Shown here piece after piece: positions 1 through 7,927 of a stretch of 64,000 bases of DNA. Source of the stretch: Paenibacillus sp. VTT E-133291 (GTDB lineage Bacteria > Bacillota > Bacilli > Paenibacillales > Paenibacillaceae); NCBI RefSeq assembly GCF_002264395.1, contig NZ_NFVA01000019.1, positions 1 through 64,000 of the forward strand, written 5' to 3'. A program made the position numbers and the translations under genes. Numbering within the stretch: position 1 is the stretch's first letter; the number at the start of each line of letters is the position of its first letter. The notes below the pieces were generated by a model. That model was not told where the DNA came from and did no database searches. It saw nothing but the letters and a program-made list of their open reading frames with translations.

Positions 1-113
1 ACTTCGATTTTGATCTTTCACTTCGATTTTCGTCTTTTAATCAGGTTCTAATCATTTACTCGGACTTTAAACTTATTATTCTAATGCACACGTAACAATG
101 TCTAGGTAACATC

Positions 114-143
114 AAAAAGCATCCCATCGACGGGATGCTTTTT
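114..143. terminator. Bidirectional rho-independent terminator
   Basis: GCATCCC at 119-125 pairs with GGGATGC at 132-138 around a 6-nt loop. It is flanked by five A on the left and five T on the right, so it can work in both directions. It is the first strong terminator met by the leftward aminotransferase transcript, which would place the palindrome array at 214-401 in that transcript's 3' untranslated region. Confidence 0.8.
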
Positions 144-213
144 GTGTTCCAATCCGTTAAGCCATAGAAACAGAACTTACCTTCGAAGCATTAATCTCAA
201 GGTGAGAAGTTGG

Positions 214-401
214 ATTAAGGGGAAATCATCCCTATAATTCCTCAATATACGCGCTAAAAACCGAGATATAGGGATTTCCTCCCTATAAATGCATAGATTG
301 CTCCATAAAAAGGGCTTTTTCCGAAATTTATAGGGAGAGATTCCCTATAATCTCCATTCCAGAATATAAATCAGCCAGTTATAGGGAGAAATCACCTATA
401 A
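214..401. repeat. Array of four 23-bp palindromes (TTATAGGGA-N5-TCCCTATAA)
   Basis: Four related palindromes lie at about 216-238 (degenerate left arm), 267-287, 328-350 and 379-401. The copy at 328-350 has perfect 9-bp arms and a 5-nt centre; the one at 267-287 has perfect 8-bp arms; the last has one mismatch. The centres differ between copies (TTTCC, GAGAT, GAAAT), and the sequences between copies are AT-rich and unrelated. The same element recurs as four copies at 23836-24021. Both arrays lie between a leftward gene's stop codon and its terminator. Function unknown. Confidence 0.85.
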
Positions 402-585
402 TGACCTCCCCCGCACTCTACTCCTTGCCTAATGCACCACTCTGTCCTGTATGACTTCCAGGGTGTGTCATACATTGATCTGCCAGTTCATCTGCCCACA
501 CTTCTATCTGCCGCATATGACCGCTCATCAACCTGTTCGTTACTTTTATACGTCCGATCCATCAGATTCCTTAATCAGCACCCAC

Positions 586-1803
586 CTAACTCCGAGCCGT
601 GAACTCCTTAACCGCCTCGCTCATCAGATTCATGCCGAGTAACAGCTCATCCCGGCCGGGATGGCTGAAGTTAAGACGAATGTGATTTCCGCTGCCATCG
701 ACACTACATAACGGTCCTGGCAAAAATGCCACTCCCTTACCTAGCGCACATTTTAGCAGTGCCATAACATCCATTCCCTCCGGTGGAGATACCCATAGAA
801 ACATACCTCCTGACGGCAGGTCGTAGGAGCTTCCCTTCCAAGCTGGACGTTTTAGCAGTTCAACCATTAACTTCAGTCGGGTATTATATTCTCGGTTCAG
901 CTGCGCAATATGCTCACGAAGGTCAAAAGCGGTCACATCCAACAAATGATGCAAGAGCCGCTGATTTAATGCGCTCGATTGCCAGTCTGCCATCTGCTTG
1001 GCAGCAGCCATCATCCCGATCACTTCCCGGCTGCCTGCAGCCCAGCCCGTCCGCAGCGCGGGCGCAACGGTCTTACTGAACGAACCGATATATAATACGT
1101 GTCCGCCATCACTTATATTTTCCAGCGCATACAAGGATGGATATCTTGTGGCCCAATGTTCACCATACTTCTGGAAATGTAAATCACCATAAGAATCATC
1201 TTCTACAATCAGGATGTTATAAGCGATACAAAGACCCAGCACCTCACGCCGTCTCTCTAAGCTCCATAGGATACCACTTGGATTCGTAAAGCTTGGTGTT
1301 GCGAACAGCATCTTAGGCTTATGCAGTTCAATTTGCCTCCGCAAATGATCTGGATGAAGCCCATCCAAGTCACCCTCTACGGGAATAATGATGGCACCCT
1401 GCATCCGAAGAGTTTGCAAGAATCCTGGAGATGTCGGATTTTCTACTAATACACGATCTCCCGGGTCAATATACACCCGCGATAACAAATCAATCGCTTG
1501 CTGGCTCCCCGTTGTTAGCAGAACTCCCCCCTCGGTAACAGTTACCCCTTTTTCTCTGAGCCAATCCCCGGCAAGCCACTCCCGAAGTGGACCATACCCT
1601 GCAGGATCACCATATTGAAGTGCTCCTGCATCTGCAGATATCACCGTAGAGGCTGCTTCGGCAAGCAGCGATAATGGGAACAGTTCTTCCGCTGGTAATT
1701 CTTCAGCAAGCGATATCATGGAGCTTCTCCGTGTTTGGGTGCGAATACTTAGAAGCGGTGACGATAGCAGTGTGTGCGCGCGAGCAGAAAATTGGTAAAG
1801 CAT
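586..1803 (-). CDS. PLP-dependent class I/II aminotransferase (LysN/MocR-domain type)
   Basis: A 405-residue fold-type I aminotransferase without the N-terminal GntR helix-turn-helix of full MocR regulators. Visible family signatures are Y-G-D-P-A-G-Y-G-P-L-R near residue 65, the ATPSFTNPSG motif that contacts PLP, the VEDDSYGDL aspartate/tyrosine segment, and the Schiff-base lysine in GSFSKTVAPALRTGW. The C-terminal RLNFSH segment holds the carboxylate-binding arginine. Relatives include 2-aminoadipate and aromatic or branched-chain aminotransferases; the substrate cannot be read from the sequence. The ATG at 1803 is preceded by a GGGGG ribosome site. It appears to be transcribed alone. Confidence 0.85.
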   Translation of the reverse strand: MLYQFSARAHTLLSSPLLSIRTQTRRSSMISLAEELPAEELFPLSLLAEAASTVISADAGALQYGDPAGYGPLREWLAGDWLREKGVTVTEGGVLLTTGSQQAIDLLSRVYIDPGDRVLVENPTSPGFLQTLRMQGAIIIPVEGDLDGLHPDHLRRQIELHKPKMLFATPSFTNPSGILWSLERRREVLGLCIAYNILIVEDDSYGDLHFQKYGEHWATRYPSLYALENISDGGHVLYIGSFSKTVAPALRTGWAAGSREVIGMMAAAKQMADWQSSALNQRLLHHLLDVTAFDLREHIAQLNREYNTRLKLMVELLKRPAWKGSSYDLPSGGMFLWVSPPEGMDVMALLKCALGKGVAFLPGPLCSVDGSGNHIRLNFSHPGRDELLLGMNLMSEAVKEFTARS

Positions 1804-1942
1804 GCGAAATCCCCCTTCCCTAGTACCAAGTAGAAATGGCTAAGTTATCCTCCTTCGAGAACCATTATCCATTTAACGTGATATGCTTTCTTCTATTTCA
1901 AGAATATTCCGCCTTTACCTTCATTATGTCGTATAGCTTGGG

Positions 1943-2599
1943 TTATGCGTAGATTTGCCTGTTTTGTCTTGAAAATAGAGCAAATTTCTCAATGGCTTGC
2001 GCTCGCGTCGAAACATCAAGCTTCACATAAATTTTGCGCAGGTAATTGTCAATCGAACGGCGACTTACTGCAATTTCAAGCGCTATTTTATCATAAGTAA
2101 TCCCCTGAACGATTCGCTCCATAATAAACATCTCTGTCTGCGTCAATTGAAGAACATCATCCAGTCCTTTAGACGTCGAAATCGGCCAGGATCCTTTTTC
2201 TATCCATTCTAGCGGCATTGAAAGAAAACCCACTCGCAAACCCAGGATCAGCTGTAAAAGCTGATGAGGAGAAGCTCCTTTCGAGAATATCCCGCTGGCT
2301 CCCAGCTCTATGAGGGGCTGTAGCAGATCCCTGCCGTCTTCATCCGTCATCACGACAAAATGTGAGTTTGGTGAGCTTTTTTTCATATTTAACAGCACAC
2401 TCTCAATATTACCTTCAGGCATATGATAATCTGCCAGCACTAGCTCGGGATTCTTTTCCCTTACGATGGAAGCGCCTTCGTCCCAAGTTGAATACATTCC
2501 TAGAACTTTAAGCTCTCCTCCCTCTTCCAAAATCAATTTTGTCCCCAGCATACTTGTAGGATGACACCCCACAATAACCACCTGCCAAACCTTCATCAT
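1943..2599 (-). CDS. LuxR/NarL-family response regulator with atypical receiver
   Basis: 218 residues: an N-terminal receiver-like domain (about 5-125) and a C-terminal LuxR helix-turn-helix (about 145-215, with the pattern Y-DKIALEIAVSRRSIDNYLRKIYVKL). The HPTSMLGTKLILEE stretch recalls ComA-type receivers. The candidate phospho-acceptor is Asp57 in ADYHMP, and Lys107 in FSKGAS is conserved. The acidic pair that normally precedes HP and coordinates magnesium is Gly11-Cys12 here. The receiver may therefore work without phosphorylation or respond to another input. No histidine kinase is adjacent. The ribosome site is AGGAGG, 11 nt before the first of two consecutive ATG codons. Confidence 0.85.
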   Translation of the reverse strand: MMKVWQVVIVGCHPTSMLGTKLILEEGGELKVLGMYSTWDEGASIVREKNPELVLADYHMPEGNIESVLLNMKKSSPNSHFVVMTDEDGRDLLQPLIELGASGIFSKGASPHQLLQLILGLRVGFLSMPLEWIEKGSWPISTSKGLDDVLQLTQTEMFIMERIVQGITYDKIALEIAVSRRSIDNYLRKIYVKLDVSTRAQAIEKFALFSRQNRQIYA

Positions 2600-2817
2600 T
2601 AATGCCCAGACCTCCTGCTTTATATAATCATCCAGAAAGGAAAGCGCCGCAGCGTTTCCGGTTTAAACGCAAGCAAGGAAGTATGATGACTTGTTCGTTT
2701 ATTCTCTCGCTGGTTACCTTGAGTACGTCTATCAGAAATTCCAATCTATAGAAATTGTATCGCAGTAGTTTAATAGGATGCAATTACTTTTTCTAGTTTT
2801 CACACTCTCTTACATTT

Positions 2818-2846
2818 TTGCGAAACTAGTCAAAGTCTGATAGAAT
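2818..2846 (+). promoter_or_regulatory. Sigma-A promoter of the secreted glycosidase pair
   Basis: TTGCGA at 2818-2823 and TAGAAT at 2841-2846 are separated by exactly 17 bp, pointing right towards the gene starting at 2883. It lies in the 283-bp interval between the divergent regulator and this gene pair. Confidence 0.55.
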
Positions 2847-2882
2847 GGGGACTTGAAAAAAAGACCAACCCGAGGTGATCAA

Positions 2883-3290
2883 ATGCAACCGCTAGCGGAA
2901 ACGTCCCCGGTACACTCGCGCCGTGCTGCTGTGAGAAGCGGCTCTTCCGTAAAATGGTTTTTACTGTTCTGGATCGTGATGATTGGAATGGGTGTATATG
3001 CTGTATACAGCTACACAAACCATTTAAAGCAGCAAGTGCTGAGCGAACTTAGCAATCAGAGCCAGCAGCAGCTTACCGTTCTTAAGACCGACTATGAGTC
3101 GAAAATTGCCGTTCTCACTGAAGAAGTGAAGGAATTGCAGAATACAGTGCAAAGTTTTAACGAACTATTAACCTTCACTAAAGATAATGCAAGTGCCAAA
3201 ACAGACAATAGTAACAAGCTATATACGCAATTGAGCGAGGTTAGCAAACAGTTAGAAGCTTTGAAGAAAGAAATGGATCTGATTAAATGA
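2883..3290 (+). CDS. Membrane-anchored coiled-coil protein, unknown function
   Basis: 135 residues from the ATG at 2883, chosen over the upstream TTG because GAGGTGATCAA gives a well-spaced ribosome site. A short cytoplasmic N-terminus carrying several Arg/Lys is followed by one membrane segment (WFLLFWIVMIGMGVYAVYS, about residues 28-46). The rest is an extracellular helical, Gln/Leu/Lys-rich region with a coiled-coil pattern. It overlaps the glycosidase gene by 4 bp (ATGA), so the two are translationally coupled, and it may anchor or partner that enzyme. I do not recognise the family. Confidence 0.75.
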   Translation: MQPLAETSPVHSRRAAVRSGSSVKWFLLFWIVMIGMGVYAVYSYTNHLKQQVLSELSNQSQQQLTVLKTDYESKIAVLTEEVKELQNTVQSFNELLTFTKDNASAKTDNSNKLYTQLSEVSKQLEALKKEMDLIK

Positions 3291-4354
3291 TGACACCAGT
3301 CAAAAGAGTGAACCGTTTCTTTATGCTTCTAACCGCACCTTTTTTAGGTTTACTGATATGTATGTGGTGGTATCGACCACCGCTCGAGCTGGATCTTGAT
3401 GTAGGACAATTCGCACCTATCTCAGGGCCTCTGAATGAAACAGCTGTCCTAAAAAAGGATTTAACCCTAGCCGAAGGCACTGCATCCTACACCATAGATG
3501 CAGTCAGCGCTAGCGCTAAGCTATATAAAGGAACCACTACTGCTATGAATAAGTTGGTCGAGACAGCGAAGAATCAAGCGAGCCGTCCTGAGCTTATCTA
3601 TAACCGCCGGATATCTGCCAAGCTTGGAATACCTTCTGAGGTCCTTAGCAGCGACCGGATTAGAATCGAGCTGTATAAGCTGAATCCAGGTAACTATAAG
3701 GCCTATGCTTTGAAGATCAAATTGAAGGATCCAACCGCGATGCAGATGAGTCTTGCTAAAGAAGCTACTGGTGGCGCAGAAACCACAATGCACGCTGTAC
3801 AAAGTCATGGCGCTATTGCAGGTATTAATGCTGGAGGCTTTGCGGATAAAGCCGGAAAACGCTATCCCTTAAGTACTACTGTGGTTGATGGAAAGTACCT
3901 CAATGGTTTCGAGCCGACATTCAAGGATCTCAGCTTCGTAGGTCTGAACAAGTCCGGACAGTTAATCGGAGGAAAATTTTACAGTCGTGCACAGTTAGAT
4001 CAACTCGAACCCGTATTTGGTGCAACCTTTGTGCCTGTTCTACTTAAGAACAACGTCAAAGTACCGATCCCGGAAAAGTGGAAAACGTCCCCCAATCGGG
4101 CGCCACGTACAGTAATCGGTAATTACAAGGATGATCAGCTTCTCATCCTTGTAGCGGATGGTTATAATGAGCTTGGCAGCTCTGGTGCCCGGCTAGAGGA
4201 AATTCAGAACAAGCTATATAACATGGGCGTCATGGATGCTTATAATCTGGATGGCGGAGGATCGTCATCGCTCATCTTCAACGGAAGAGTAGTCAACAAG
4301 CCCTCAGACGGAAATCTTAGAGCTGTACCGACAAATTTCCTGTTTTTTGAATGA
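3287..4354 (+). CDS. Phosphodiester glycosidase (NAGPA-domain) exported protein
   Basis: 355 residues. An N-terminal signal anchor (FFMLLTAPFLGLLICMWWY) is followed by a C-terminal NAGPA/phosphodiester glycosidase domain from about residue 145 to the end. Signature segments are AGINAGGFADKAGKRYPLSTTVVDG, PRTVIG, LLILVADGY and DAYNLDGGGSSSLIFNGRVVNKPSDG, the last being the hallmark end motif. The family uncaps GlcNAc-1-phosphodiesters in animals; bacterial members are implicated in exopolysaccharide or wall glycan turnover. It is coupled by overlap to the coiled-coil membrane protein upstream. The substrate is unknown. Confidence 0.85.
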   Translation: MMTPVKRVNRFFMLLTAPFLGLLICMWWYRPPLELDLDVGQFAPISGPLNETAVLKKDLTLAEGTASYTIDAVSASAKLYKGTTTAMNKLVETAKNQASRPELIYNRRISAKLGIPSEVLSSDRIRIELYKLNPGNYKAYALKIKLKDPTAMQMSLAKEATGGAETTMHAVQSHGAIAGINAGGFADKAGKRYPLSTTVVDGKYLNGFEPTFKDLSFVGLNKSGQLIGGKFYSRAQLDQLEPVFGATFVPVLLKNNVKVPIPEKWKTSPNRAPRTVIGNYKDDQLLILVADGYNELGSSGARLEEIQNKLYNMGVMDAYNLDGGGSSSLIFNGRVVNKPSDGNLRAVPTNFLFFE

Positions 4355-4414
4355 TTATAGTAAAATGTCTATGTAACATATCACATTTGCGTTTATTTTT
4401 ATTAATTTGCAGGG

Positions 4415-4420
4415 TATAAT
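4415..4420 (+). promoter_or_regulatory. TATAAT -10 element for the 34-residue membrane ORF
   Basis: A consensus TATAAT lies 38 bp upstream of the small ORF at 4458. The hexamer 17 bp upstream (TTTATT) is a weak -35 match. With the following terminator it suggests a stand-alone transcript. Confidence 0.45.
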
Positions 4421-4457
4421 CTTGATAACGAATACATTTGCTAATGGAGGTGCCAGT

Positions 4458-4562
4458 ATGTCGTTCTCATTAACCTTTTGGATCGTAACTATCGTATTTG
4501 TGTTATTTATGGTCGGCATTCTTACCTCATCTTACAACGACGACAAAACAAAAGGTCTATAA
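4458..4562 (+). CDS. 34-residue single-pass membrane protein
   Basis: A short ORF starts at the ATG at 4458, after a strong TGGAGGTGCC ribosome site. It reads MSFSLTFWIV, then a hydrophobic run to about residue 25, then a charged tail SSYNDDKTKGL. That is one membrane helix with a short polar C-terminus. It has its own -10 element and its own terminator at 4569-4607, which argues for a real expressed microprotein. The family is not recognised. Confidence 0.65.
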   Translation: MSFSLTFWIVTIVFVLFMVGILTSSYNDDKTKGL

Positions 4563-4568
4563 GCAAGA

Positions 4569-4607
4569 AATGTCTCAGTAGCCACTTGGCTCTGAGGCAT
4601 TTTTTTA
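4569..4607 (+). terminator. Terminator of the 34-residue ORF
   Basis: ATGTCTCAG pairs with CTGAGGCAT (one mismatch) and is followed by seven T. It begins 7 bp after the small ORF's stop codon. Confidence 0.7.
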
Positions 4608-4618
4608 TAAGCCTGAAA

Positions 4619-4666
4619 CAAAAAAACTGCCACATAAGTAGAAGAAGTCTACGAATGGGACAGTTT
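4619..4666 (-). terminator. Terminator of the AbrB-like gene
   Basis: On the minus strand, AAACTGTCCCAT...GTAGA pairs imperfectly with TCTAC...ATGTGGCAGTTT and is followed by a T run. It lies about 55 bp beyond the stop codon. Confidence 0.55.
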
Positions 4667-4721
4667 CTTTGTTTAGAAAACTATAGGCTGTCAGAATTCT
4701 AAATGTGTAAATATGTACTTC

Positions 4722-4976
4722 CTAGGCGTGTCTTGGCAATTGCGTCATTTCTGAGAGGCATGCAGCGCAAATATAACGATCTTTATATTCACTCACACCT
4801 TCCATTGAACCGCAGAAAACACATTTTGGACGGTAACGCTCCAAGATGATATGGTCACCCTGTACCAAAATTTCAACCGGGTCGCCTTCATTCATCTGAT
4901 ACCTTTTACGCAGGGACTTAGGCAGAACAATTCTACCCAGCTGATCCACTTTGCGAACTACACCAGCAGGTTTCAT
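4722..4976 (-). CDS. AbrB/SpoVT-family regulator with C-terminal four-cysteine motif
   Basis: 84 residues. Residues 1-50 form a swapped-hairpin AbrB DNA-binding domain (GVVRKVDQLGRIVLPKSLRKR, then GDPVEILVQGDHIILERY). The C-terminus is not the usual AbrB tail: it carries CVFC (about 53-56) and CAAC (about 71-74), a likely zinc ribbon or knuckle. The AbrB family represses transition-state genes such as those for biofilm, competence and antibiotics. The zinc motif suggests metal-stabilised dimerisation or sensing, which is inference. Monocistronic, with a terminator at 4619-4666. Confidence 0.88.
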   Translation of the reverse strand: MKPAGVVRKVDQLGRIVLPKSLRKRYQMNEGDPVEILVQGDHIILERYRPKCVFCGSMEGVSEYKDRYICAACLSEMTQLPRHA

Positions 4977-5100
4977 ATCTAACGTACACCTCTCCTGTTC
5001 AACTAATAATTTGTAGCTACTATATATTTCGGCTCATTCATTATATTTCGTTATTAAAATGTCGAATCCTGCTGAAAAAAAACAAAAAAATGTCTTTTTT

Positions 5101-5565
5101 CTAAACAAGATTAGGAAAATCCAGCTGTCGAAGGGCTTCATATACAATAATAGCCGCAGAATTCGATAAATTCAGCGATCTCACTGCATCACTCATCGGC
5201 ATGCGCATTTTTGTTTCTTTACCCGCTTCCAGAATTTCAGCAGAAAGCCCCTTCGTTTCTTTACCAAAAACAAAGAAATCTCCATCTTGAAAATCAAAGT
5301 CGCTATATCTCTTTTCTGCTTTCGTCGTGGCATAAAAGAAACGTCCCTCACTGTACTTCTCAAGTACCTCAGCAAAAGAGTCGTGGTATTCAATGTTAAC
5401 AGCGTGCCAGTAATCCAATCCTGCTCTTTTCAATGTAGCATCGTCTGTACGGAATCCGAGCGGGCGAACCAGGTGAAGATGAGTGCCTGTTGCTGCGCAG
5501 GTACGCGCAATGTTTCCAGTATTGGCCGGTATTTCCGGCTCAACTAATACGATATGGAGTGCCAT
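5101..5565 (-). CDS. trmL: tRNA (cytidine/uridine-34-2'-O)-methyltransferase TrmL
   Basis: 154 residues, the full length of the minimal SPOUT enzyme. Conserved blocks are EPEIPANTGNIARTCAATG at the N-terminus, RPLGF, the LDYW motif, FFVFGKETKGL, and the trefoil-knot AdoMet-binding segment MPMSDAVRSLNLSNSAAIIVYEALRQ. It 2'-O-methylates the wobble base of certain leucine tRNAs. The start ATG at 5565 follows AGGAAGG. It precedes the AbrB-like gene on the same strand with a 124-bp gap. Confidence 0.95.
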   Translation of the reverse strand: MALHIVLVEPEIPANTGNIARTCAATGTHLHLVRPLGFRTDDATLKRAGLDYWHAVNIEYHDSFAEVLEKYSEGRFFYATTKAEKRYSDFDFQDGDFFVFGKETKGLSAEILEAGKETKMRMPMSDAVRSLNLSNSAAIIVYEALRQLDFPNLV

Positions 5566-5648
5566 TATAGGGTTCCTTCCTCTCTAAAGGCTTTAATAGC
5601 CAGATGTTTTACTCTAGTGCATAACCATAGCTTCTCCAAACAAACTGA

Positions 5649-5676
5649 AAACCTTCCACCCATAGGCGGAAGGTTT
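5649..5676 (-). terminator. serC terminator
   Basis: AACCTTCCGCC pairs with GGGTGGAAGGTT around a short loop and is followed by a modest T stretch, about 15 bp beyond the serC stop. Confidence 0.65.
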
Positions 5677-5689
5677 ACGATAGAGTTCA

Positions 5690-6778
5690 TTAACCTTGAG
5701 TTTGCCGGAAATGGTTCATGAAATCAGAAAGTGCTTTAACACTTTCGTAAGGAACTGCATTGTAAATGGAAGCGCGCAAGCCACCCACACTACGATGTCC
5801 CTTTAAGCCGACAAAACCTTCCAGTTCAGCAGCTTTAACAAACCGTTTTTCGAGTTCTTCCGATTGCATCCGGAAGGTAACGTTCATAATGGAGCGACTG
5901 CTCTTCTCAGCAACCCCACTGTAGAAGCCGTCACTTCCATCGATGTGATCATATAATAGACCCGCTTTTTCAAGGTTCTTGGAATGGATACCAGCAAGAC
6001 CACCTTGCTCCTCAATCCATTTTAATACTTCGTTAACCATATATACAGAGAAAGATGGAGGTGTATTGTAAAGAGAGTTATTTTTGTAATGAGTGCTGTA
6101 ACGCATGATAGTTGGGATGTTAGAAGGTGATTCTGCGAGCAATTCCTCTTTAGCAATAACTACAGTCACACCGGAAGGACCAAGGTTCTTTTGTGCTCCA
6201 GCGTAGATCATTCCGAATTGGTTGACATCGATTGGCCGGCAAAGGATATCACTGGACATATCTGCGATGAGCGGAATCGAGCCAGCATCCGGATATTCTG
6301 CATATTGCGTTCCTTCAATGGTCTCATTGGAAGTAACGTGAAGGTAGGCAGCATTTTCCGCAGCTTTAATCGAACTCAATTCAGGTATAGCTAAGAATTT
6401 CTTGTCTTCGGAAGAAGCAGCAACATGAGCGCCCCCTACCAATTTAGCTTCTTTATAAGCCTTATCTGCCCAGCTACCCGTCATAACATAGCTACCTACT
6501 TGGCCTGCGGAAATCAGGTTCATAGGGATCATTGCAAACTGTGTGCTTGCTCCACCTTGTACGAACAATACCTTATAGCCCTTCGGATTGCCGAGGAGCG
6601 AAAGCAGACGTTCCTGCGCTTCATTATGCACGGATTCGTAGATTGCTCCACGGTGCGACATCTCCATGATAGACATTCCACTTTCTCGGAAATCAACAAA
6701 CTCCGCTTGTGCGCGTTCCAGTACCGTAAGCGGCAACGCTGCCGGTCCGGCATTAAAATTGTATGCTCTCTTATTCAA
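5690..6778 (-). CDS. serC: Phosphoserine aminotransferase
   Basis: 362 residues if translation begins at TTG 6778 (NKRAYNFNAGPAALP), the usual N-terminus of SerC, with GGGGAG about 8 nt upstream; a longer frame back to 6808 adds residues not seen in the family. Signatures: FNAGPAALP, MEMSHRG, the GGASTQFAMIPMNL phosphate-binding loop, the PLP-lysine segment YAGAQKNLGPSG, and RASIYNAVP near the end. It converts 3-phosphohydroxypyruvate and glutamate to phosphoserine in serine synthesis, and may also serve pyridoxal phosphate synthesis. It appears to be a single-gene unit. Confidence 0.95.
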   Translation of the reverse strand: MNKRAYNFNAGPAALPLTVLERAQAEFVDFRESGMSIMEMSHRGAIYESVHNEAQERLLSLLGNPKGYKVLFVQGGASTQFAMIPMNLISAGQVGSYVMTGSWADKAYKEAKLVGGAHVAASSEDKKFLAIPELSSIKAAENAAYLHVTSNETIEGTQYAEYPDAGSIPLIADMSSDILCRPIDVNQFGMIYAGAQKNLGPSGVTVVIAKEELLAESPSNIPTIMRYSTHYKNNSLYNTPPSFSVYMVNEVLKWIEEQGGLAGIHSKNLEKAGLLYDHIDGSDGFYSGVAEKSSRSIMNVTFRMQSEELEKRFVKAAELEGFVGLKGHRSVGGLRASIYNAVPYESVKALSDFMNHFRQTQG

Positions 6779-6888
6779 AACTACTCCCCACCCTTTCTCT
6801 CCTATCAATATGGATATCGCTTATGATAGCAATAATCTCACACACCAGCAAGTATAATTATTCACATAAAAGCTTTGATTGCTGCTTA

Positions 6889-7776
6889 TTAGGATGTGAA
6901 AAAATGATAAGTTCGGCTCCAGGACTTGCTTTCATGCGGTAAAAGACTAATGTTCACAAAAACTTCAGGTGAGACCACATGGCGTTCTCCCCATAGCGCC
7001 ATTCGTGCTACTGGGAAATCTCCGCTCTCGCGCACTCCTGTTCCACTAGGCTTATGGACCAACTCCCAATTGAACTCAGCCTCCGGGCCTCCCCAGCCAC
7101 TCAGCTTGCAGTAAAAGGATCGGTCTGGCTCTTCTGACCAAGTAAGTGTATTACCAGATACCTCTAGTAAATTATTCGTATATTGAGATTCCGGTTCTTC
7201 TATTTTGAGCCCATTCGAGAGACGCAATTCAAAATCCGAACCTATGTTCAAGCCATCAATTCCTACGAAATTGTGGATGTACTCCTCTGTTTGGATTGGC
7301 TTATCCCCTTTGTTATGCAACTCATATGCAATTTTCAATTGATCGTTCTTTATAGAGATCGTTTTGGTCAAAAGCATTGCGTATCCGTTACTTTCCATCG
7401 GCTGGACAGTATATGTAACCGAATCAACCCTAACCTCCATATCAATAGCAAAGGGAGTTAGTGGATACTTGCTATGAAAGCTATAGCCCTGCGAATCCAG
7501 CTTTTGTAACAATCCGACTCCGGGCTTTGGAAACCAGCCTCCGATCGGCGTTTCATCATACCCAATTGCCCGGGAAATGCCAAACTCGTTGCATAGTCCA
7601 CTTCCACCAGTACCTTCGCCTTCTTTCAAGCTCTCTGGCACACAAAACGTATGGTTACCCTTTTCTAACGTAACTTGTGTGATGAACCCCGTCCAGTCAA
7701 AACGAGTCCCTTTATAATCTTCACCAATATCAGCGATATCCACAGATAATACTCCATTTGAAAGCCTGTACCCCAT
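6889..7776 (-). CDS. Galactose-mutarotase-like (aldose 1-epimerase fold) protein
   Basis: 295 residues, no signal peptide. The pattern of beta strands, FCVPESLKEGEGTGGSGLCNEFG near the N-terminus, SNGYAMLLTKTISI, and YIHNFVGIDG fits proteins of the galactose mutarotase-like superfamily. The canonical catalytic His/Glu motif of GalM could not be placed with certainty, so a carbohydrate-binding or epimerase role is only likely. It lies just downstream of the sugar phosphorylase operon but beyond that operon's terminator. Confidence 0.6.
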   Translation of the reverse strand: MGYRLSNGVLSVDIADIGEDYKGTRFDWTGFITQVTLEKGNHTFCVPESLKEGEGTGGSGLCNEFGISRAIGYDETPIGGWFPKPGVGLLQKLDSQGYSFHSKYPLTPFAIDMEVRVDSVTYTVQPMESNGYAMLLTKTISIKNDQLKIAYELHNKGDKPIQTEEYIHNFVGIDGLNIGSDFELRLSNGLKIEEPESQYTNNLLEVSGNTLTWSEEPDRSFYCKLSGWGGPEAEFNWELVHKPSGTGVRESGDFPVARMALWGERHVVSPEVFVNISLLPHESKSWSRTYHFFTS

Positions 7777-7864
7777 CCCTCACAAACCCCTTTCAATCAT
7801 TCAACAAATAAGTAAATTAGTCCCATTATATCATTTATGAAGAACCTTAGTTTTTATAACTTTC

Positions 7865-7907
7865 AAAAAAACGTCTGCAGCCGCTATTCATAACGGTGCA
7901 GACGTCT
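7865..7907 (-). terminator. Terminator of the sugar phosphorylase operon
   Basis: On the minus strand, ACGTCTGCACCG pairs with CGGCTGCAGACGT and is followed by seven T, about 20 bp beyond the GH94 stop codon. Confidence 0.8.
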
Positions 7908-7927
7908 TTAATAAAATCTTGTTATGA

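Larger units (their letters stand above)
1..585. other. Gene-free region downstream of the first aminotransferase
   Basis: No convincing gene was found here. The region holds a short direct repeat of an ACTTCGATTT word near positions 1 and 20, a strong bidirectional hairpin at 114-143, and four palindromic elements between 214 and 401. The open frame near 451-642 overlaps the 3' end of the aminotransferase on the other strand and shows no recognisable protein character. Confidence 0.7.

Noticed and set aside
214..401. CRISPR-like regular repeat spacing
   Set aside because: The repeats are palindromes with variable centres, spacing is irregular (about 50-62 bp), copies are degenerate and no cas gene is near.
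451..642. Small plus-strand ORF near the left end
   Set aside because: It overlaps the aminotransferase's 3' end and has no ribosome site or protein-like composition.
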